Shown: in pieces, positions 8,841 through 18,470 of the stretch
Numbering within the stretch: position 1 is the first letter of the stretch
How the letters are laid out: each line of letters starts with the position of its first letter
The notes under the pieces: generated by a model
The model's database searches: none
Told to the model about the DNA's origin: nothing
Seen by the model: only the letters and a program-made list of their open reading frames with translations
Program-made: the position numbers and the translations under genes
Assembly (NCBI RefSeq): GCF_948329515.1
Contig: NZ_CAOJCN010000001.1
Location: 248,001-312,000, forward strand
Direction: 5' to 3'
Length of the DNA: 64,000 nucleotides
Origin: Cohnella rhizoplanae
GTDB lineage: Bacteria; Bacillota; Bacilli; Paenibacillales; Paenibacillaceae

Positions 8841-9409
8841 GCCTGAAGCTGGAATGGGTGGACGAGCGGACGGATGCCGCGGCGGCGGGAGAGAGCGGGT
8901 GGCCGGCGCTGCTGACGCGGCTCCTGAACGAAGCGGGCGAGGCGGAGGGCGTCACCGAGGGGATCGTCACGCTGACGCTGACGGACAACGAGGGCATACG
9001 GGAGCTGAACCGCATGTACCGGGACCTCGACAAGGCGACCGACGTCCTGTCGTTTCCGATGCGGGAGCAGGGCGCCGAGGAGCTGGAGATCCGGTACGAG
9101 GACGATTACGAGACCGCGACGGTCGACATCGCCTACGGCGAAGAGGGCGACGAAGAATCGCCGGCCGACGGCGAGCAGGCATCCGGCGCCGAACGCATCG
9201 AGGAGCTGCTCGGCGACATCGTGATCTCCGTGCCGCGGATGCACGAGCAGGCCCACGAATACGGACATAGCGCGGAGCGGGAGCTCGGCTTTCTGTTCGT
9301 GCACGGCTTCCTGCACCTGATGGGCTACGACCATGGCACGGAGGACGATGAACGGGCGATGTTCGCCAAGCAGGAAGCCATTCTCGCACGGGCGGGCCTC
9401 ACGCGGTGA
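8837..9409 (+). CDS. ybeY: endoribonuclease YbeY (rRNA maturation)
   Basis: A 190-aa zinc protein with the signature VHGFLHLMGYDH holding the three metal-binding histidines. YbeY takes part in 16S rRNA 3'-end maturation and ribosome quality control. The start overlaps the pgpH stop by 4 nt, and its own stop overlaps the dgkA start. The protein is longer than the usual 150-160 aa because of an acidic insertion of about 30 residues between SFPMREQ and LGDIVIS (about residues 80-125, rich in Glu and Asp). Confidence 0.94.
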   Translation: MSLKLEWVDERTDAAAAGESGWPALLTRLLNEAGEAEGVTEGIVTLTLTDNEGIRELNRMYRDLDKATDVLSFPMREQGAEELEIRYEDDYETATVDIAYGEEGDEESPADGEQASGAERIEELLGDIVISVPRMHEQAHEYGHSAERELGFLFVHGFLHLMGYDHGTEDDERAMFAKQEAILARAGLTR

Positions 9410-9777
9410 GCCGCAACCAGTCCGAGCCGGCGTCGTTCCGGCACGCGCTCGCCGGGATCGCGTACGCGCTGCGGACGGAGCCGCATATGCGGTTCCACCT
9501 GGCGGCGAGCGCGGTGGTGCTGGCCGCCGCCGGATGGCTCGATCTGCCGCGCGGGGACTGGATGTGGCTGCTCGCGGCCTGCACGGCCGTGCTCTGCGCC
9601 GAGCTGGTCAACACGGCCGTCGAGCGGGCGGTAGACCACGCTTCCATGCAGCGGAGCGAGCTGGCCAAGGCGGCCAAGGATACGGCTGCCGGCGCGGTGC
9701 TGATCGCTTCGATATTCGCGGCCGCGGTCGGATTGATCGTGCTGCTGCCCCCGCTGTGGGAGCGCTTCGCAGGCTAA
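9406..9777 (+). CDS. dgkA: diacylglycerol/undecaprenol kinase family protein
   Basis: A small membrane protein of 123 aa with a GTG start overlapping the ybeY stop as GTGA. Three hydrophobic segments and the motif CAELVNTAVERAVDH (around residues 64-78) mark the DgkA family. In Gram-positive bacteria this enzyme phosphorylates undecaprenol, feeding the lipid carrier of wall synthesis. It is the ortholog of Bacillus dgkA by position between ybeY and cdd. Confidence 0.92.
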   Translation: MSRNQSEPASFRHALAGIAYALRTEPHMRFHLAASAVVLAAAGWLDLPRGDWMWLLAACTAVLCAELVNTAVERAVDHASMQRSELAKAAKDTAAGAVLIASIFAAAVGLIVLLPPLWERFAG

Positions 9778-9816
9778 CAACTTCGGGGCGGACCGCCCCG
9801 ATTCGGAGGATGACAG

Positions 9817-10266
9817 ATGGGGGACATTAATCTAGAGGCGCTCGGATGGACGCCGGAGCAGCTGCTCGCAGAGGCGTCCAAGGCAATGGAGAACGCCTAC
9901 GTGCCGTATTCGAACTTCAAGGTCGGAGCGGCGCTGGTCGACGGCACGGGAGCGATCCACTACGGCTGCAACGTGGAGAACGCCGCATACAGTCCCGGCA
10001 ATTGCGCGGAGCGCACGGCGCTGTTCCGCGCGATCGCGGACGGCCACGCGCCGGGCAGCTTCCGCGCGATCGCCGTCACGGGCCGCACCGAGGGACCGAT
10101 CACGCCATGCGGCGTGTGCCGCCAGGTGCTGGTCGAGCTGGGCGGACCGGACATGCCCGTCATCATGGGCAACGATAAGGGAGATCTATCGATCATGACG
10201 GTCGGGCAGCTGCTGCCCGGCGCATTCACGCCGGCTAGGCTGGCGGAGGGAAGGAACCAAGCATGA
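9817..10266 (+). CDS. cdd: cytidine deaminase
   Basis: A 149-aa homotetrameric-type cytidine deaminase of pyrimidine salvage. The zinc site is visible in NCAERTA, with the catalytic Glu, and in PCGVCRQ. The ribosome site CGGAGGATGA precedes ATG at 9817. A short hairpin with 7-bp arms (9784-9790 and 9794-9800) lies in the 39-nt gap after dgkA, but the gene is probably still in the operon. The stop overlaps the era start. Confidence 0.95.
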   Translation: MGDINLEALGWTPEQLLAEASKAMENAYVPYSNFKVGAALVDGTGAIHYGCNVENAAYSPGNCAERTALFRAIADGHAPGSFRAIAVTGRTEGPITPCGVCRQVLVELGGPDMPVIMGNDKGDLSIMTVGQLLPGAFTPARLAEGRNQA

Positions 10267-11168
10267 GCGATTCGAAAAGCAAATTCAAGTCGGGCTTCGT
10301 CGCGATCGTCGGACGGCCGAACGTGGGCAAGTCGACGCTGATGAACCAGGTGATCGGACAAAAGATCGCCATTATGAGCGACAAACCGCAGACGACCCGC
10401 AACAAGATTCACGGCGTTTATACGACGGATGACAAGCAGATCGTCTTCCTCGATACCCCGGGCATTCACAAGTCGAACTCCAAGCTCGGCGACTTCATGG
10501 TGAAGTCGGCGCTCGGGGCGCTAGAGGAGGTCGAAGCGATCCTGTTCCTCGCCGACGTATCGGAGGAGCTCGGGGGCGGCGACCGATTCATCATCGAGCA
10601 GCTGAAAAAGGTGAAAACGCCGGTCTTCCTCGTGCTGAACAAGATCGACAAGGTGCAGCCCGAGGCGCTGCTGCCGATTATCGGCAAATACAGCAAGCTG
10701 CATGACTTCACGGAGGTCGTGCCGGTGTCGGCCCGCGACGGCAACAACGTGAACACGCTGCTCGAGCAGATCGGCCGCTATCTGCCCGACGGCCCGATGT
10801 ACTATCCGGCAGACCAGATCACGGACCATCCGGAGCAGTTCATCTGCGCGGAACTGATCCGGGAGAAGATCCTACAGACGACGCGGGAGGAGATTCCTCA
10901 CTCCATTGCCGTCGAGATCGAGAGCATGGGGACCGGCGACAACGGCGTCGTCAACATCGGCGCGGTCATCTACGTCGAGCGGCCGTCGCAGAAGGGGATC
11001 ATCATCGGCAAGAACGGCGCCGCCCTCAAGGAAGTCGGCAAGCGGGCGCGTCACGACATGGAGCGGTTGCTGGGATCCAAGATTTTTTTGGAGCTGTGGG
11101 TCAAGGTCAAGGAAGATTGGCGCAACCGGGAATCGGTGCTGAAGACGCTCGGCTTCAGAAACGATTGA
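10263..11168 (+). CDS. era: GTPase Era
   Basis: A 301-aa ribosome-assembly GTPase that binds 16S rRNA. G1 [10 protein letters not shown]3 DTPGIHK and G4 NKID are present, and a C-terminal KH domain carries [15 protein letters not shown]. Its ATG overlaps the cdd stop as ATGA. Length and order (cdd-era-yqzL-recO) match Bacillales. Confidence 0.97.
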   Translation: MSDSKSKFKSGFVAIVGRPNVGKSTLMNQVIGQKIAIMSDKPQTTRNKIHGVYTTDDKQIVFLDTPGIHKSNSKLGDFMVKSALGALEEVEAILFLADVSEELGGGDRFIIEQLKKVKTPVFLVLNKIDKVQPEALLPIIGKYSKLHDFTEVVPVSARDGNNVNTLLEQIGRYLPDGPMYYPADQITDHPEQFICAELIREKILQTTREEIPHSIAVEIESMGTGDNGVVNIGAVIYVERPSQKGIIIGKNGAALKEVGKRARHDMERLLGSKIFLELWVKVKEDWRNRESVLKTLGFRND

Positions 11169-11276
11169 CTTCCGGCTTTTAGGACAAATGTTGACAGGCA
11201 TACGGGGATGCGCGCGGTGGCATTCTAACGGTGGCGATATGGGAAGATTTCATTTCCACCGGGAGGATGTGACGCT

Positions 11277-11435
11277 GTGCGGGACTTCACGTGGCACGTC
11301 TTTACGCAGACCGGCGATATCGAAGCCTACCTGCTGTACAAGGAAATGATTCAGCCCGGAACCGCCGGTCTGGCGCCGGACCAGCCGGTTCCAGAGGGCG
11401 AAGGGGAAGTGGACGGCGCGGGAGCTTTGTCTTAA
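11277..11435 (+). CDS. yqzL: YqzL-like small protein
   Basis: A 52-aa open frame with a GTG start behind GGGAGGATGTGA. It begins MRDFTWHVFTQTGDIEAYLL, the hallmark of the small YqzL family found between era and recO in Bacillales. The C-terminal half is a low-complexity acidic, Gly- and Pro-rich tail. Function is unknown. Position and N-terminal sequence make the call good despite its size. Confidence 0.85.
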   Translation: MRDFTWHVFTQTGDIEAYLLYKEMIQPGTAGLAPDQPVPEGEGEVDGAGALS

Positions 11436-11526
11436 GGATGGGCTTCTGCCCGCGCCCGGCGCGCACCGCGATGGCAGGCGGCGCGTGACCCCGCCCCGAC
11501 GGGGCGACAGAAACGGGGAGAGGCCG

Positions 11527-12291
11527 TTGCTCTATCGGACGGAAGGCATCGTCATTCGCAGCATCGATTACGGGGAAGGCAACAAGATCGTCACGATCAT
11601 GACGCCGTCGCTGGGCAAGCAGGGCATCGTGATCAAGGGCGCCCGCAAACCGAAAAGCCGCTATTCATCGCTCGCCCAGCTATTTACGCTCGGCGATTTT
11701 TCCTTTTACAAGGGCGGCGGCCTCGGCAGCCTGAACAACGGCGAGATCATAGATTCGTTCAGAGGGCTGAGAGAAGGGCTAGATCAAGCCGCCTATGCTT
11801 CGTATATGGTGGAGCTGTGCGACCGCGCCATTCAAGACGAGGACGCGGGAGCCTATCTCTACCACCAGCTTCATGCGGGTCTCCAGGCGATCTCCGAAGG
11901 CAAGGAGCCGAGAATCGTCGCTCGGCTGTTCGAGATGAAGATCGCGGCCGTGGCGGGTTACGCGCCGATGCTGGAGGCCTGCGCGAACTGCGGGCGGGAG
12001 GATGGTCCTTTTTATTTCAGCGCGGCGGGGGGCGGCGCCCTGTGCCAGCTCTGTCGCCATCGCGATCCGAGGGCGATGGAGCTTGATGAAGGCGTATGGA
12101 AGCTGCTGCGCGTATTCTCCGCGATGGACATGCGCAGGCTCGGCAACGTGACGGTCAAGGAAGCTACGGCCAAGCAGCTGGCTCAGGTCATGCGGCGGTG
12201 GTACGATCATCATCTGGCGCTGAATCTCAAGTCGCGGCATTTTTTGGACCAATGGGAGCGGGGGGACGATTTCTTCAAACCGGTACCCTAA
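11527..12291 (+). CDS. recO: DNA repair protein RecO
   Basis: A 254-aa recombination mediator that helps RecR load RecA. I choose the TTG at 11527, which gives MLYRTEGIVIRSIDYGEGNK, the conserved RecO N-terminus (OB fold), and has GGGGAG at a 6-nt spacing. An upstream in-frame GTG at 11485 would add 14 unconserved residues. The zinc-binding cysteines CANC and CQLC lie near residues 150-180. Followed by about 130 nt that include an extended -10 box (TGCTATACT, 12304-12312) which may serve the next gene. Confidence 0.94.
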   Translation: MLYRTEGIVIRSIDYGEGNKIVTIMTPSLGKQGIVIKGARKPKSRYSSLAQLFTLGDFSFYKGGGLGSLNNGEIIDSFRGLREGLDQAAYASYMVELCDRAIQDEDAGAYLYHQLHAGLQAISEGKEPRIVARLFEMKIAAVAGYAPMLEACANCGREDGPFYFSAAGGGALCQLCRHRDPRAMELDEGVWKLLRVFSAMDMRRLGNVTVKEATAKQLAQVMRRWYDHHLALNLKSRHFLDQWERGDDFFKPVP

Positions 12292-12422
12292 TTCGACAGA
12301 GTGTGCTATACTATAGTAAGTAACATACGCGATGCAAGCTTGGATACGGGTTCGCTTGACCGGCAGGACGGCGAAGCCGTTTTCTTATGCGCAAATTCAT
12401 AGAAAAGTAGACGAAAGGATGC

Positions 12423-13349
12423 GTGGCATTGGATAAATTCAAACGGTTCATGAAGGCCTCGCGGATGCGCGTCATACCGGTCATGCTGATGCCCGTCGCC
12501 CTCGGCGCGCTGGGCGCATACGTATGGGACGGCGCGTTTAACGCTTGGCTGCTGCTGCTGACGCTCGTCGGGTCCGGCGCCGCTCACTTGTTTTCGAATA
12601 TGATCAACGATCTCTGGGACTATAAGAACGGCACGGACGAGGCAGCGAAGAATACCGAGGGCGCCATCGGCACGAACTCGGGGTATCTGACCAACGGCGT
12701 GTGGAGCCTGCGGACGTTCGCGGCGGTCACTTGGGGATTGTTCGCGATCGCGGCGATCAGCGGCATCGCTTTGGCATGGCTAAGCGGGATTTGGGCATTC
12801 GTATTCGGCGCGCTTGGCGGCTTGATCGCTTATTTCTACGTGGCGCCGCCGATCCGATTCGGCTACCGGGGCAAGGGCTACAGCGAGCTCGCGATCCTGC
12901 TCGCGTTCGGCGTACTGCCGGTGCTCGGCTCCTACTACGTCCAGACGTCGACGTTCGATTACCGGGCGATTCTGCTGTCGCTGCCGATTGGGCTGCTCAC
13001 CACGCTGATTTTGTTCAACCATCATTTTCTCCATTGGCAGGCGGACCGCGCAGCCGGCAAGCGGACGCTGGTCGTCGTCTGGGGAGAACGGCGCGCGCTG
13101 CAGTTCTCCCGATTGCTGCTCGGGCTCGCGGCGCTGTCGCTGGTCGCGGCCGTGCTGGCGGGCGCGCTGCCGTATTATGCGCTGGCAGGGCTGCTTACCG
13201 GGATCCCGCTCTACCTCACCTATGGCAGGCTTCAGGCGCAGAACAGCTCGCGCGCGTATCTGCCGCTCATGGGCGCATCCGTGCAGGCGGCCAACCGCTG
13301 CGGATCCGTTCTCATCCTATGCTTGATCATACAGGGCCTTATCCATTAA
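12423..13349 (+). CDS. UbiA/MenA-family prenyltransferase
   Basis: A 308-aa membrane prenyltransferase with about nine hydrophobic segments. The first Asp-rich motif is NMINDLWDYKNGTD (about residues 59-72). The second region is HHFLHWQADRAAGKRT (about 201-216). The overall pattern is close to 1,4-dihydroxy-2-naphthoate polyprenyltransferase (MenA), which makes demethylmenaquinone, but no other men gene is nearby, so another UbiA role cannot be excluded. It sits between recO and glyQ, where Bacillus subtilis as I recall has no such gene. GTG at 12423 and TTG at 12429 are both possible starts behind AAAGGA. Confidence 0.75.
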   Translation: MALDKFKRFMKASRMRVIPVMLMPVALGALGAYVWDGAFNAWLLLLTLVGSGAAHLFSNMINDLWDYKNGTDEAAKNTEGAIGTNSGYLTNGVWSLRTFAAVTWGLFAIAAISGIALAWLSGIWAFVFGALGGLIAYFYVAPPIRFGYRGKGYSELAILLAFGVLPVLGSYYVQTSTFDYRAILLSLPIGLLTTLILFNHHFLHWQADRAAGKRTLVVVWGERRALQFSRLLLGLAALSLVAAVLAGALPYYALAGLLTGIPLYLTYGRLQAQNSSRAYLPLMGASVQAANRCGSVLILCLIIQGLIH

Positions 13350-13372
13350 CTTGACGGGAAGTGACTGCCGCG

Positions 13373-14101
13373 ATGGAGAAACAATTGGTTTTCGGCGATT
13401 TTCACCGCATATTGTCCGAAGGCGAGACATGGAAGATCGGCGGTTTTCCGCTGCCCGACGGCACGTTCTGGGAATATCGGGAGCCGGACGCGGTCGTCAT
13501 CGTCCGCAACGGCATCCTGTACGTGCGTGCGCCGCTCAGCCGGAGTCACGACCGGGTGCAGATTCTCGACAACGCCAAGCACATGTACTATTCGGTCGAG
13601 GAGGTCGTCGTGCCGGAGCGGGGCGAAGTCAGCTTCGAACTCGACATCCGCGCCCGCAGCACGGGCACGGCGCCAGGCGATCTATACGACGGTTATGTGT
13701 CCCTCAACCTGCTCGACTTTACGACCGGTGCCGCGCTCGACTTTTTCGCCGGCAACGACAAGTACGCCTCCGTCTACGCGGTGCTGCCGTTCCCTGGCGT
13801 AGAGGTGCCGAAGTCGGACAAGACCCGATTCTTCTGCGTATTCCAGGAAGATACGAACTTCAAGGCGCGCGAGTTCAATACGTACAAGATCGTATATAAC
13901 CGCGCGGAGGACGAAGTCGTCTTTTACCTGAACGGCGCCGAGGTGCGCCGCGAGCGCAACGTGCCGGTCAAGTTCAACCGCTTCACGATCGCGCTCGGCA
14001 TCATGACCGAGAAGGATCTGACCCCGGAGGGCAGCGTGTCGGTCCATGGCCAGACCGTCATCGCCGAGTATTCTCCGGTCAAGGTGACGATCCGCGAGTA
14101 G
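13373..14101 (+). CDS. uncharacterised protein, probable all-beta (possibly DUF6081)
   Basis: A 242-aa soluble protein without signal peptide or membrane segment. I prefer the ATG at 13373, which has GGAAGTGA eight bases upstream; a GTG at 13361 lies directly on that site. The sequence alternates short strands (WKIGGFPLPDGTFWEYREPD, VSFELDIRARSTG, YKIVYNRAEDEVVFYLNG, RFTIALGIMTEKDL), which resembles a jelly-roll, concanavalin-like fold. It may belong to the family named DUF6081; I am not certain. It lies 23 nt after the prenyltransferase and may be co-transcribed. No function can be assigned. Confidence 0.6.
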   Translation: MEKQLVFGDFHRILSEGETWKIGGFPLPDGTFWEYREPDAVVIVRNGILYVRAPLSRSHDRVQILDNAKHMYYSVEEVVVPERGEVSFELDIRARSTGTAPGDLYDGYVSLNLLDFTTGAALDFFAGNDKYASVYAVLPFPGVEVPKSDKTRFFCVFQEDTNFKAREFNTYKIVYNRAEDEVVFYLNGAEVRRERNVPVKFNRFTIALGIMTEKDLTPEGSVSVHGQTVIAEYSPVKVTIRE

Positions 14102-14111
14102 GCGCCGCCAT

Positions 14112-14141
14112 TTGACATCCGAGACATCGATCGGATAGAAT
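14112..14141 (+). promoter_or_regulatory. SigmaA promoter of the glyQS T-box transcript
   Basis: TTGACA (14112-14117), an 18-bp spacer and TAGAAT (14136-14141) form a near-consensus promoter. Transcription should start near 14148, just before the T-box stem I. Confidence 0.75.
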
Positions 14142-14147
14142 GTTGCC

Positions 14148-14427
14148 ATAACGATGGCATGTGTCTCGTTGAAGGAGAGAGTAGCCGGTTGCCTGTCGGC
14201 AGCTGCAGCGAGCCGGGGGCGGTGCGAGCCCGGCGCGACGAACCGGCGAAGGGCGCTCCGGAGAGAACGGCCATACCAAAGAGCGGGCAAACGAAGGAAC
14301 GCGGGAGCGGGCCGCATACAGCGGACCCGGCCTTACGGCGATCGCTTCGGGCGTCAAGTAGGGTGGAACCGCGGGATCAAGCTCCCGTCCCTATGTCTGC
14401 GCGGCAGACGTGGGACGGGAGTTTTTT
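14148..14427 (+). promoter_or_regulatory. glycine-specific T-box riboswitch before glyQS
   Basis: The leader ends in the classic T-box AGGGTGGAACCGCGGG (14360-14375), then a perfect 10-bp terminator (14382-14391 with 14412-14421) and six T. Stem I starts at GGAG (14173-14176), pairing with CTCC (14256-14259). The loop-E strands AGTA (14179-14182) and GAA (14248-14250) flank the specifier loop, and GGC (14252-14254) lies at the specifier position, one base after GAA, so uncharged tRNA-Gly is read. The TGGA bulge fits the U discriminator of tRNA-Gly. Binding of uncharged tRNA should favour the antiterminator and glyQS expression. Confidence 0.92.
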
Positions 14428-14488
14428 GTCGCGTTCCGGCGCCGCGCAATTGGCGGATTCGATCCCAAATTACGAAGGAGTGGCGGAT

Positions 14489-15376
14489 TTGAATTTTCAG
14501 CAGATGACCCTGACGCTGCAGCAATTCTGGGCGGAGCAGGATTGCATCGTCGTGCAGCCGTACGACACGGAGAAGGGCGCGGGCACGATGAACCCGATGA
14601 CGTTCCTGCGGACGATCGGACCGGAGCCCTGGAACGTCGCTTACGTGGAGCCGTCCCGCCGTCCGGCGGACGGACGCTACGGCGAGAATCCCAACCGGCT
14701 GTATCAGCATCACCAGTTTCAGGTGATCATGAAGCCTTCGCCGGACAACATCCAGGAGTTGTATCTTGAGAGCCTGAGACGGCTCGGCATCGACCCGCTC
14801 CGGCACGACATCCGCTTCGTCGAGGACAACTGGGAATCGCCCACGCTCGGCGCCTGGGGCCTCGGCTGGGAAGTTTGGCTGGACGGCATGGAGATTACCC
14901 AGTTTACTTATTTCCAGCAGGTCGGCGGCATCGACTGCCACCCGGTCGCCGTGGAGATTACGTACGGCATGGAACGCCTCGCCTCCTATATCCAGGACAA
15001 GGAGAACGTATTCGATCTGGAATGGGTGAACGGCGTCTCTTACGGAGACGTGTTCAAGCATCCGGAATACGAGCATTCGAAGTATACGTTCGAGGTGTCG
15101 GACGTGGCGATGCTCTTTAACCTGTTCTCGACTTACGAAGCCGAAGCGAAGCGCGCGATGGATGAAAATCTCGTGTTTCCGGCTTACGATTACGTGCTCA
15201 AGTGCTCCCATACCTTTAACCTGCTCGACGCGCGCGGCGCGATCAGCGTTACGGAGCGTACGGGTTATATCGCGAGAGTCCGCAATCTGGCGCGTTCGGT
15301 CGCGGCGACGTTCCTGCAGGAACGCGAGCGGCTCGGATTCCCGCTGCTGAAGAAGGAGGCGCCCCAAAATGCCTAA
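14489..15376 (+). CDS. glyQ: glycyl-tRNA synthetase alpha subunit
   Basis: A 295-aa catalytic subunit of the tetrameric bacterial glycyl-tRNA synthetase. The TTG at 14489 gives [14 protein letters not shown], the conserved N-terminus, with GAAGGAG 8 nt upstream; the same frame stays open upstream through the T-box but is not coding there. Class II motifs are visible in [18 protein letters not shown] and [12 protein letters not shown]. It is regulated by the T-box leader. The stop lies 8 nt inside glyS. Confidence 0.97.
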   Translation: MNFQQMTLTLQQFWAEQDCIVVQPYDTEKGAGTMNPMTFLRTIGPEPWNVAYVEPSRRPADGRYGENPNRLYQHHQFQVIMKPSPDNIQELYLESLRRLGIDPLRHDIRFVEDNWESPTLGAWGLGWEVWLDGMEITQFTYFQQVGGIDCHPVAVEITYGMERLASYIQDKENVFDLEWVNGVSYGDVFKHPEYEHSKYTFEVSDVAMLFNLFSTYEAEAKRAMDENLVFPAYDYVLKCSHTFNLLDARGAISVTERTGYIARVRNLARSVAATFLQERERLGFPLLKKEAPQNA

Positions 15377-17456
15377 GGATCTGCTGCTCGAGATCGGCCT
15401 CGAGGAAGTGCCGGCGCGGTTCGTGCGCGGCGCGATGGAGCAACTCAAGGACAAGACCGAAAAATGGCTCGCGGACAATCGTCTCGCGCATGAAGGCGTG
15501 ACCGCCTACGCGACGCCGCGGCGTCTCGCCGTCGTCGTCAAGCGGCTGGCCGACCGTCAGGAGGACGTCAGCGAGGAAGTTAAGGGACCTGCGCGCAAGA
15601 TCGCGCGGGACGAGAGCGGCGCCTGGACGAAGGCCGCGCTCGGCTTCGCCCGCAGCAACGCGGTGGAGCCGGACGCGCTGTTTTTCAAGGAGCTCGGCGG
15701 CGTCGAGTACGTCTACGCCAACAAATCCAGCATCGGCGTGGAGACCGCGGGCCTGCTGCCAGAGGCGCTGCCGGCGATCGTCACTTCGATGACGTTCCCC
15801 AAAAACATGCGCTGGGGCGCCTACGACCTTCGCTTCGTGCGTCCGATCCGCTGGCTCGTCGCGCTGCACGGGGAAGCGGTCGTGCCGTTCGCGATCACGG
15901 ACGTCGAGACCGGCCGCACGACGCGCGGGCATCGCTTCCTCGGTGCGGACGCGGTGATCGCCGACCCTTCCGAGTACGTGTCCAAGCTCCGGGACCAGCA
16001 CGTCATCGTCGACGTCGAGGAGCGGCGCGAGGCGATTCTGGCGCAGCTCGGCGAGCTGGCCCGGTCCAATGGGTGGCAGATCGCGATCAAGGAGGACCTG
16101 CTCGAAGAGGTGCTGTTCCTCGTCGAGACGCCGACCGCGCTGTCGGGCTCGTTCGATCCCGCCTTCCTCGAGATTCCGCAGGAGGTGCTGATCACCTCGA
16201 TGCGCGAGCATCAGCGCTACTTCCCGGTGTTGGACGCGGAGGGCAAGCTGCAGCCGCACTTCGTCACCGTGCGCAACGGCGACGCAGCCATGCTCGCCAC
16301 GGTGGCGAGGGGCAACGAAAAGGTGCTTCGCGCGCGCCTCTCGGACGCGAAGTTCTTTTACGCAGAGGATCAGAAGGGCCGGATCGACGCCTTCCTGCAG
16401 AAGCTGGAGAGCATCGTCTACCACGAGGAGCTGGGCACCGTCGCCGACAAGGTTCGCCGCATCCGCGCGACCGCCGACAAGCTCGCGGAGCTGCTGCGGG
16501 CGGACGAGGCGGTTCGCGTCCGGACGTCGCGGGCGGCCGACATCTGCAAGTTCGACCTGGTCACGCAAATGGTGTATGAGTTCCCCGAGCTGCAGGGCAT
16601 CATGGGCGAAGATTACGCGCGCAAGTTCGGCGAGGATCCGGCGGTCGCCCAGGCGATCAACGAGCATTACTCGCCGCGCAACGCCTCGGACAATCCGCCG
16701 GGGTCGCTGGTCGGCGCGATCGTCGGCATCGCCGACAAGCTCGATACGATCGTCGGCTGCTTCCTCATCGGCATTATCCCGACCGGTTCGCAGGATCCGT
16801 ACGCGCTGCGACGCCAAGCGGCGGGCATCGTCTCGACGCTGCTGGCGCACAGCCTCGAGCTGAAGCTGTCCGATCTGTTCAGGCTGTCGCTCGACGTCTA
16901 CGCCGCCGCCGGCCTCGGCAAGCGCGAGGCGTTCGACGTGACCAAGGACCTGAGCGAATTTTTCGCGCTGCGGGTAAAGAACGTATTGACGGAGCAGCAG
17001 ATCCGCTACGACGTCACCGACGCGGCGCTCGGCGCCGGCTGCGACGACGTCCGCCGCACGGTGCTGCGCGCGCAGGCGCTGCAGGCCGCTGCAGGCGGGA
17101 GCGGCCGCGAGGCGTTCCGCCCGGCGGCGGAGGCGTTCGGCCGCGTCGCGAACCTGGCCGCCAAGGGCGGGGATTCGCGCCAAGTCGATCCGTCGCTGTT
17201 CGCCGATCCGGCTGAGGGCGCGCTGTACGAAGCGTGGATCGCCGCGCACGGCAAGATCCTGACGGCGACCGCGGAGGCGAGGCTGTCCGAGGCGCTGGCC
17301 GCGCTGTCCGAGCTGAGCGGCCCGATCGCTTCGTTCTTCGAGGCCGTCATGGTCATGGCCGACGACGAGGCGATCCGCCGCAACCGGCTGGCGCTGCTCG
17401 GGCTGATCGCGGACGACGTGCGGGGCTTCGCGGACTTCGCGAAGCTGGCGGGCTGA
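15369..17456 (+). CDS. glyS: glycyl-tRNA synthetase beta subunit
   Basis: A 695-aa beta subunit that binds tRNA and is needed for activity of the alpha2-beta2 enzyme. It begins [18 protein letters not shown] and contains the HD-like region [20 protein letters not shown] and a C-terminal anticodon-binding helical domain. It overlaps glyQ by 8 nt, so the two are translationally coupled. Length is normal for Bacillales. Confidence 0.97.
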   Translation: MPKDLLLEIGLEEVPARFVRGAMEQLKDKTEKWLADNRLAHEGVTAYATPRRLAVVVKRLADRQEDVSEEVKGPARKIARDESGAWTKAALGFARSNAVEPDALFFKELGGVEYVYANKSSIGVETAGLLPEALPAIVTSMTFPKNMRWGAYDLRFVRPIRWLVALHGEAVVPFAITDVETGRTTRGHRFLGADAVIADPSEYVSKLRDQHVIVDVEERREAILAQLGELARSNGWQIAIKEDLLEEVLFLVETPTALSGSFDPAFLEIPQEVLITSMREHQRYFPVLDAEGKLQPHFVTVRNGDAAMLATVARGNEKVLRARLSDAKFFYAEDQKGRIDAFLQKLESIVYHEELGTVADKVRRIRATADKLAELLRADEAVRVRTSRAADICKFDLVTQMVYEFPELQGIMGEDYARKFGEDPAVAQAINEHYSPRNASDNPPGSLVGAIVGIADKLDTIVGCFLIGIIPTGSQDPYALRRQAAGIVSTLLAHSLELKLSDLFRLSLDVYAAAGLGKREAFDVTKDLSEFFALRVKNVLTEQQIRYDVTDAALGAGCDDVRRTVLRAQALQAAAGGSGREAFRPAAEAFGRVANLAAKGGDSRQVDPSLFADPAEGALYEAWIAAHGKILTATAEARLSEALAALSELSGPIASFFEAVMVMADDEAIRRNRLALLGLIADDVRGFADFAKLAG

Positions 17457-17495
17457 TCCGGCCGGGCGCCGCGACTTGAACGGGAGGTGTTCCCC

Positions 17496-18302
17496 ATGCA
17501 AGCAACAAGCGTGACCGTCTATGTCGTATCCGACTCCGCCGGAGATACCGGCGAGCTGGCGGTGCGCGCGGCGGCGGCGCAGTTCCACCCGCTCAAGGTG
17601 CAGATCAGGCGGGCCGGCTTCATCCAGCGGGAGGAAGCGATCGACGCGGTCCTCGAGGCCGCGCAGAGCGAGCGCGCCGTCGTGCTGTACACGCTGGTTA
17701 TCGACGCGCTGCGGGCGTATATGTCCTCGGAGTCGAGCAGGCGCGGCATCTCCGCGATCGATCTGCTCGGACCGCTCATCGACCAGATGGAGCAGCGCTT
17801 CGGCTGCCAGTCCAGGCACGAGCCGGGACTGAACCACGTACTCGATGCCGGCTATTTCCGAAAGGTCGAGGCGGTCGAGTTCGCGGTCCGTTACGACGAC
17901 GCGCGCGACGTGACCGGCGTAATGAAGGCGGACATCGTGCTGACCGGCGTCTCGCGCACGTCGAAGACGCCGCTGTCCATGGTCCTCGCGCACCGGACAT
18001 ACAAGGTTGCCAACGTGCCGCTCGTTCCGGAGCTTACGCCGCCGCGGGAGCTGTTCCTGGTGCCCAAGGCCAAGGTGTTCGGGCTGACGATCCGGCCGGA
18101 TGCGCTGAACGCGATCCGCATCGAGCGGCTCAAGGCGCTCGGGCTGCCGAACACGGCGTCGTACGCGACGGCCGAGCGCATCCAGCAGGAGCTCGAGTAC
18201 GCGCACGGCATCATGAAGAAGCTCGGCTGCATCATCATCGACGTATCGAACAAAGCCGTCGAGGAGACGGCCAGCCTGATCATGGAACGGCTGGAGAAAT
18301 AG
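17496..18302 (+). CDS. pyruvate, phosphate dikinase regulatory protein (PPSR/YqfL)
   Basis: A 268-aa DUF299-family kinase/pyrophosphorylase. The ATG at 17496 has GGGAGGTG 7 nt upstream; a GTG at 17487 lies inside that site. The family P-loop GVSRTSKTP is present, as is the N-terminal VYVVSDSAGDTGELA. Such proteins switch pyruvate phosphate dikinase or PEP synthase by ADP-dependent phosphorylation and dephosphorylation. In Bacillus subtilis YqfL is also tied to CcpN-controlled gluconeogenesis, but no ccpN gene lies here between glyS and this gene. Confidence 0.88.
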   Translation: MQATSVTVYVVSDSAGDTGELAVRAAAAQFHPLKVQIRRAGFIQREEAIDAVLEAAQSERAVVLYTLVIDALRAYMSSESSRRGISAIDLLGPLIDQMEQRFGCQSRHEPGLNHVLDAGYFRKVEAVEFAVRYDDARDVTGVMKADIVLTGVSRTSKTPLSMVLAHRTYKVANVPLVPELTPPRELFLVPKAKVFGLTIRPDALNAIRIERLKALGLPNTASYATAERIQQELEYAHGIMKKLGCIIIDVSNKAVEETASLIMERLEK

Positions 18303-18328
18303 ACGCGAATCGACAATCGCAGCGGCGG

Positions 18329-18365
18329 ACAACCGGCATGCCTTCAAGGCGGCTGGTTGTTGCTT
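18329..18365 (+). terminator. hairpin after the PPSR gene
   Basis: ACAACCGGC (18329-18337) pairs with GCTGGTTGT (18352-18360) with one G-T wobble, and an inner GCC/GGC pairing closes the loop. A weak T-rich tail, TGCTTTCTT, follows. Likely end of the glyQS-PPSR transcript. Confidence 0.6.
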
Positions 18366-18470
18366 TCTTACCGGAAGTTCGCGTGAATTTTCGGGCTCGA
18401 GGAAGGATTTAACCCGCAAACAGCGTATATAATAGGGACTCACAACATAATCGATGAGCGGTGGTGTCGA

